From assembly GCF_030687575.1 (NCBI RefSeq), contig NZ_CP117439.1, positions 3,277,501 through 3,341,500 on the forward strand: a stretch of DNA of 64,000 nt, read 5' to 3'. Below the pieces are notes generated by a model, which ran no database searches, was not told the origin of the DNA, and was given only the letters and a program-made list of their open reading frames with translations. Every line of letters begins with the position of its first letter. The first letter of the stretch is position 1. Shown one piece after another: positions 63,500-64,000 of this stretch. Position numbers and translations under genes: made by a program. This DNA is from Pseudomonas sp. FP2309 (GTDB lineage: Bacteria; Pseudomonadota; Gammaproteobacteria; Pseudomonadales; Pseudomonadaceae).

Positions 63500-64000
63500 T
63501 CAGCGGTTGGCGTCGGAGTGGGTCATGGCGGTGTAGAACAGCCAGGACACCAACAGGATGATCAGGAAGTACACCAGGGAAAACGCCGCAGCCGGGCCCA
63601 GGTCGAATTGGCCCACCGCCATCTGGGTCAGGGTCTGACTGAGGAAGGTGGTCGCGTTCCCCGGCCCACCACCGGTCAGTACAAACGGCTCGGTGTAGAT
63701 CATGAAACTGTCCATAAAGCGCAGCATCACCGCGATCAGCAGCACGCTCTTCATCTTGGGCAACTGGATATGTCGGAAAACCGCCCAGGCCGACGCACGA
63801 TCAATCCGCGCGGCCTGGTAGTACACGTCCGGAATCGCCCGCAGCCCCGAGTAGCACAGCAGCGCGACGAGTGACGTCCAGTGCCACACGTCCATCACCA
63901 GCACCGTGACCCAGGCGTCCGCGGTGTTCGCCGCATAGTTGTAGCTGATGCCCAGGGCGTTGAGGCTGTAGCCGAGCAAGCCGATATCGGCACGGCCGAA
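63500..64000 (-). CDS. ABC transporter permease (MalF/UgpA-like), 5' part beyond window
   Basis: The frame is open from the right edge, reading FGRADIGLLGYSLNALGISYN, to a stop at 63500. Visible are 166 codons with the coupling loop VYYQAARIDRASAWAVFRHIQLPKMKSV and the family pattern FVLTGGGPGNATTFLSQTL. It forms the channel with the MalG-like permease downstream. Confidence 0.9.
   Translation of the reverse strand, partial: FGRADIGLLGYSLNALGISYNYAANTADAWVTVLVMDVWHWTSLVALLCYSGLRAIPDVYYQAARIDRASAWAVFRHIQLPKMKSVLLIAVMLRFMDSFMIYTEPFVLTGGGPGNATTFLSQTLTQMAVGQFDLGPAAAFSLVYFLIILLVSWLFYTAMTHSDANR

Overview
The window reads as chromosome of a fluorescent Pseudomonas (P. fluorescens group). This rests on gene content (lexA2-imuA-imuB-dnaE2 cassette, OprD porin, carboxynorspermidine/carboxyspermidine genes, glycerol-type ABC transporter with a DUF2160 protein), high GC with C/G-ending codons, REP-like GTGGGAG...CTCCCAC hairpins, and the repeat half-site beginning GTACATATCCGTTGCTG that is common between genes in this group. 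I see no tRNA, rRNA, CRISPR array, complete IS element or prophage. Most of the window is ordinary core or flexible chromosome with small scars of gene loss.

Layout. 1-8673: DNA damage and signalling block, all on the minus strand: a UvrA-like ATPase (cut by the window edge), a hybrid histidine kinase, then the SOS mutagenesis operon lexA2-imuA-imuB-dnaE2, whose promoter contains a perfect LexA2-type operator. 8846-12995: an orphan Rhs tip, a NudK-type hydrolase, a lipoprotein hydrolase, an FMN-dependent L-lactate dehydrogenase-like enzyme and a DeoR regulator. 12960-17271: small stress-type genes (DUF72, helix-hairpin-helix protein, DUF4142, PfpI-like, hemerythrin, DUF3079). 17417-17668: a perfect 38-bp palindrome and a broken small gene. 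17810-20674: copper block (CopD-like, an unknown protein, DUF2946, Sco, PCu(A)C). 20684-24155: cupin, HIT, acetyltransferases with a decayed third copy, and a TPM protein. 24284-27022: an RsbQ/KAI2-like hydrolase overlapping a PAS histidine kinase, and a DapF paralogue with altered catalytic motifs. 27102-33803: a collapsed P-loop gene, divergent L,D-transpeptidase genes, creatininase-family protein, envelope proteins, GST, and an acyltransferase-like membrane protein. 33884-40530: metE, a LysE exporter, an acetyltransferase, a lipoprotein with Asp-box repeats, an OprD porin.

40670-46184 holds a LacI-controlled ABC import operon ending in a GpdQ/CpdA-like phosphoesterase. 46415-48786 holds the two enzymes of the aspartate-semialdehyde route to norspermidine or spermidine. 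It is followed by a striking 600-bp unit present twice in tandem (48778-49979). 49985-55516: glutaminase, a small membrane protein, a decayed AraC gene, an MFS exporter, a BASS-family transporter divergent from an AraC regulator, and an unknown protein. 55589-60381 holds a zinc alcohol dehydrogenase and a tight three-gene operon: haem-oxygenase-like diiron enzyme, SAM methyltransferase, YbdK/GCS2-type carboxylate-amine ligase. This operon is the best candidate here for an undescribed biosynthetic pathway. 60580-64000 is the 3' part of a glycerol-type ABC transporter operon, cut by the window edge.

All family names come from reading the translated sequence. No database search was run, and residue numbers are counted by hand from the start codon given.
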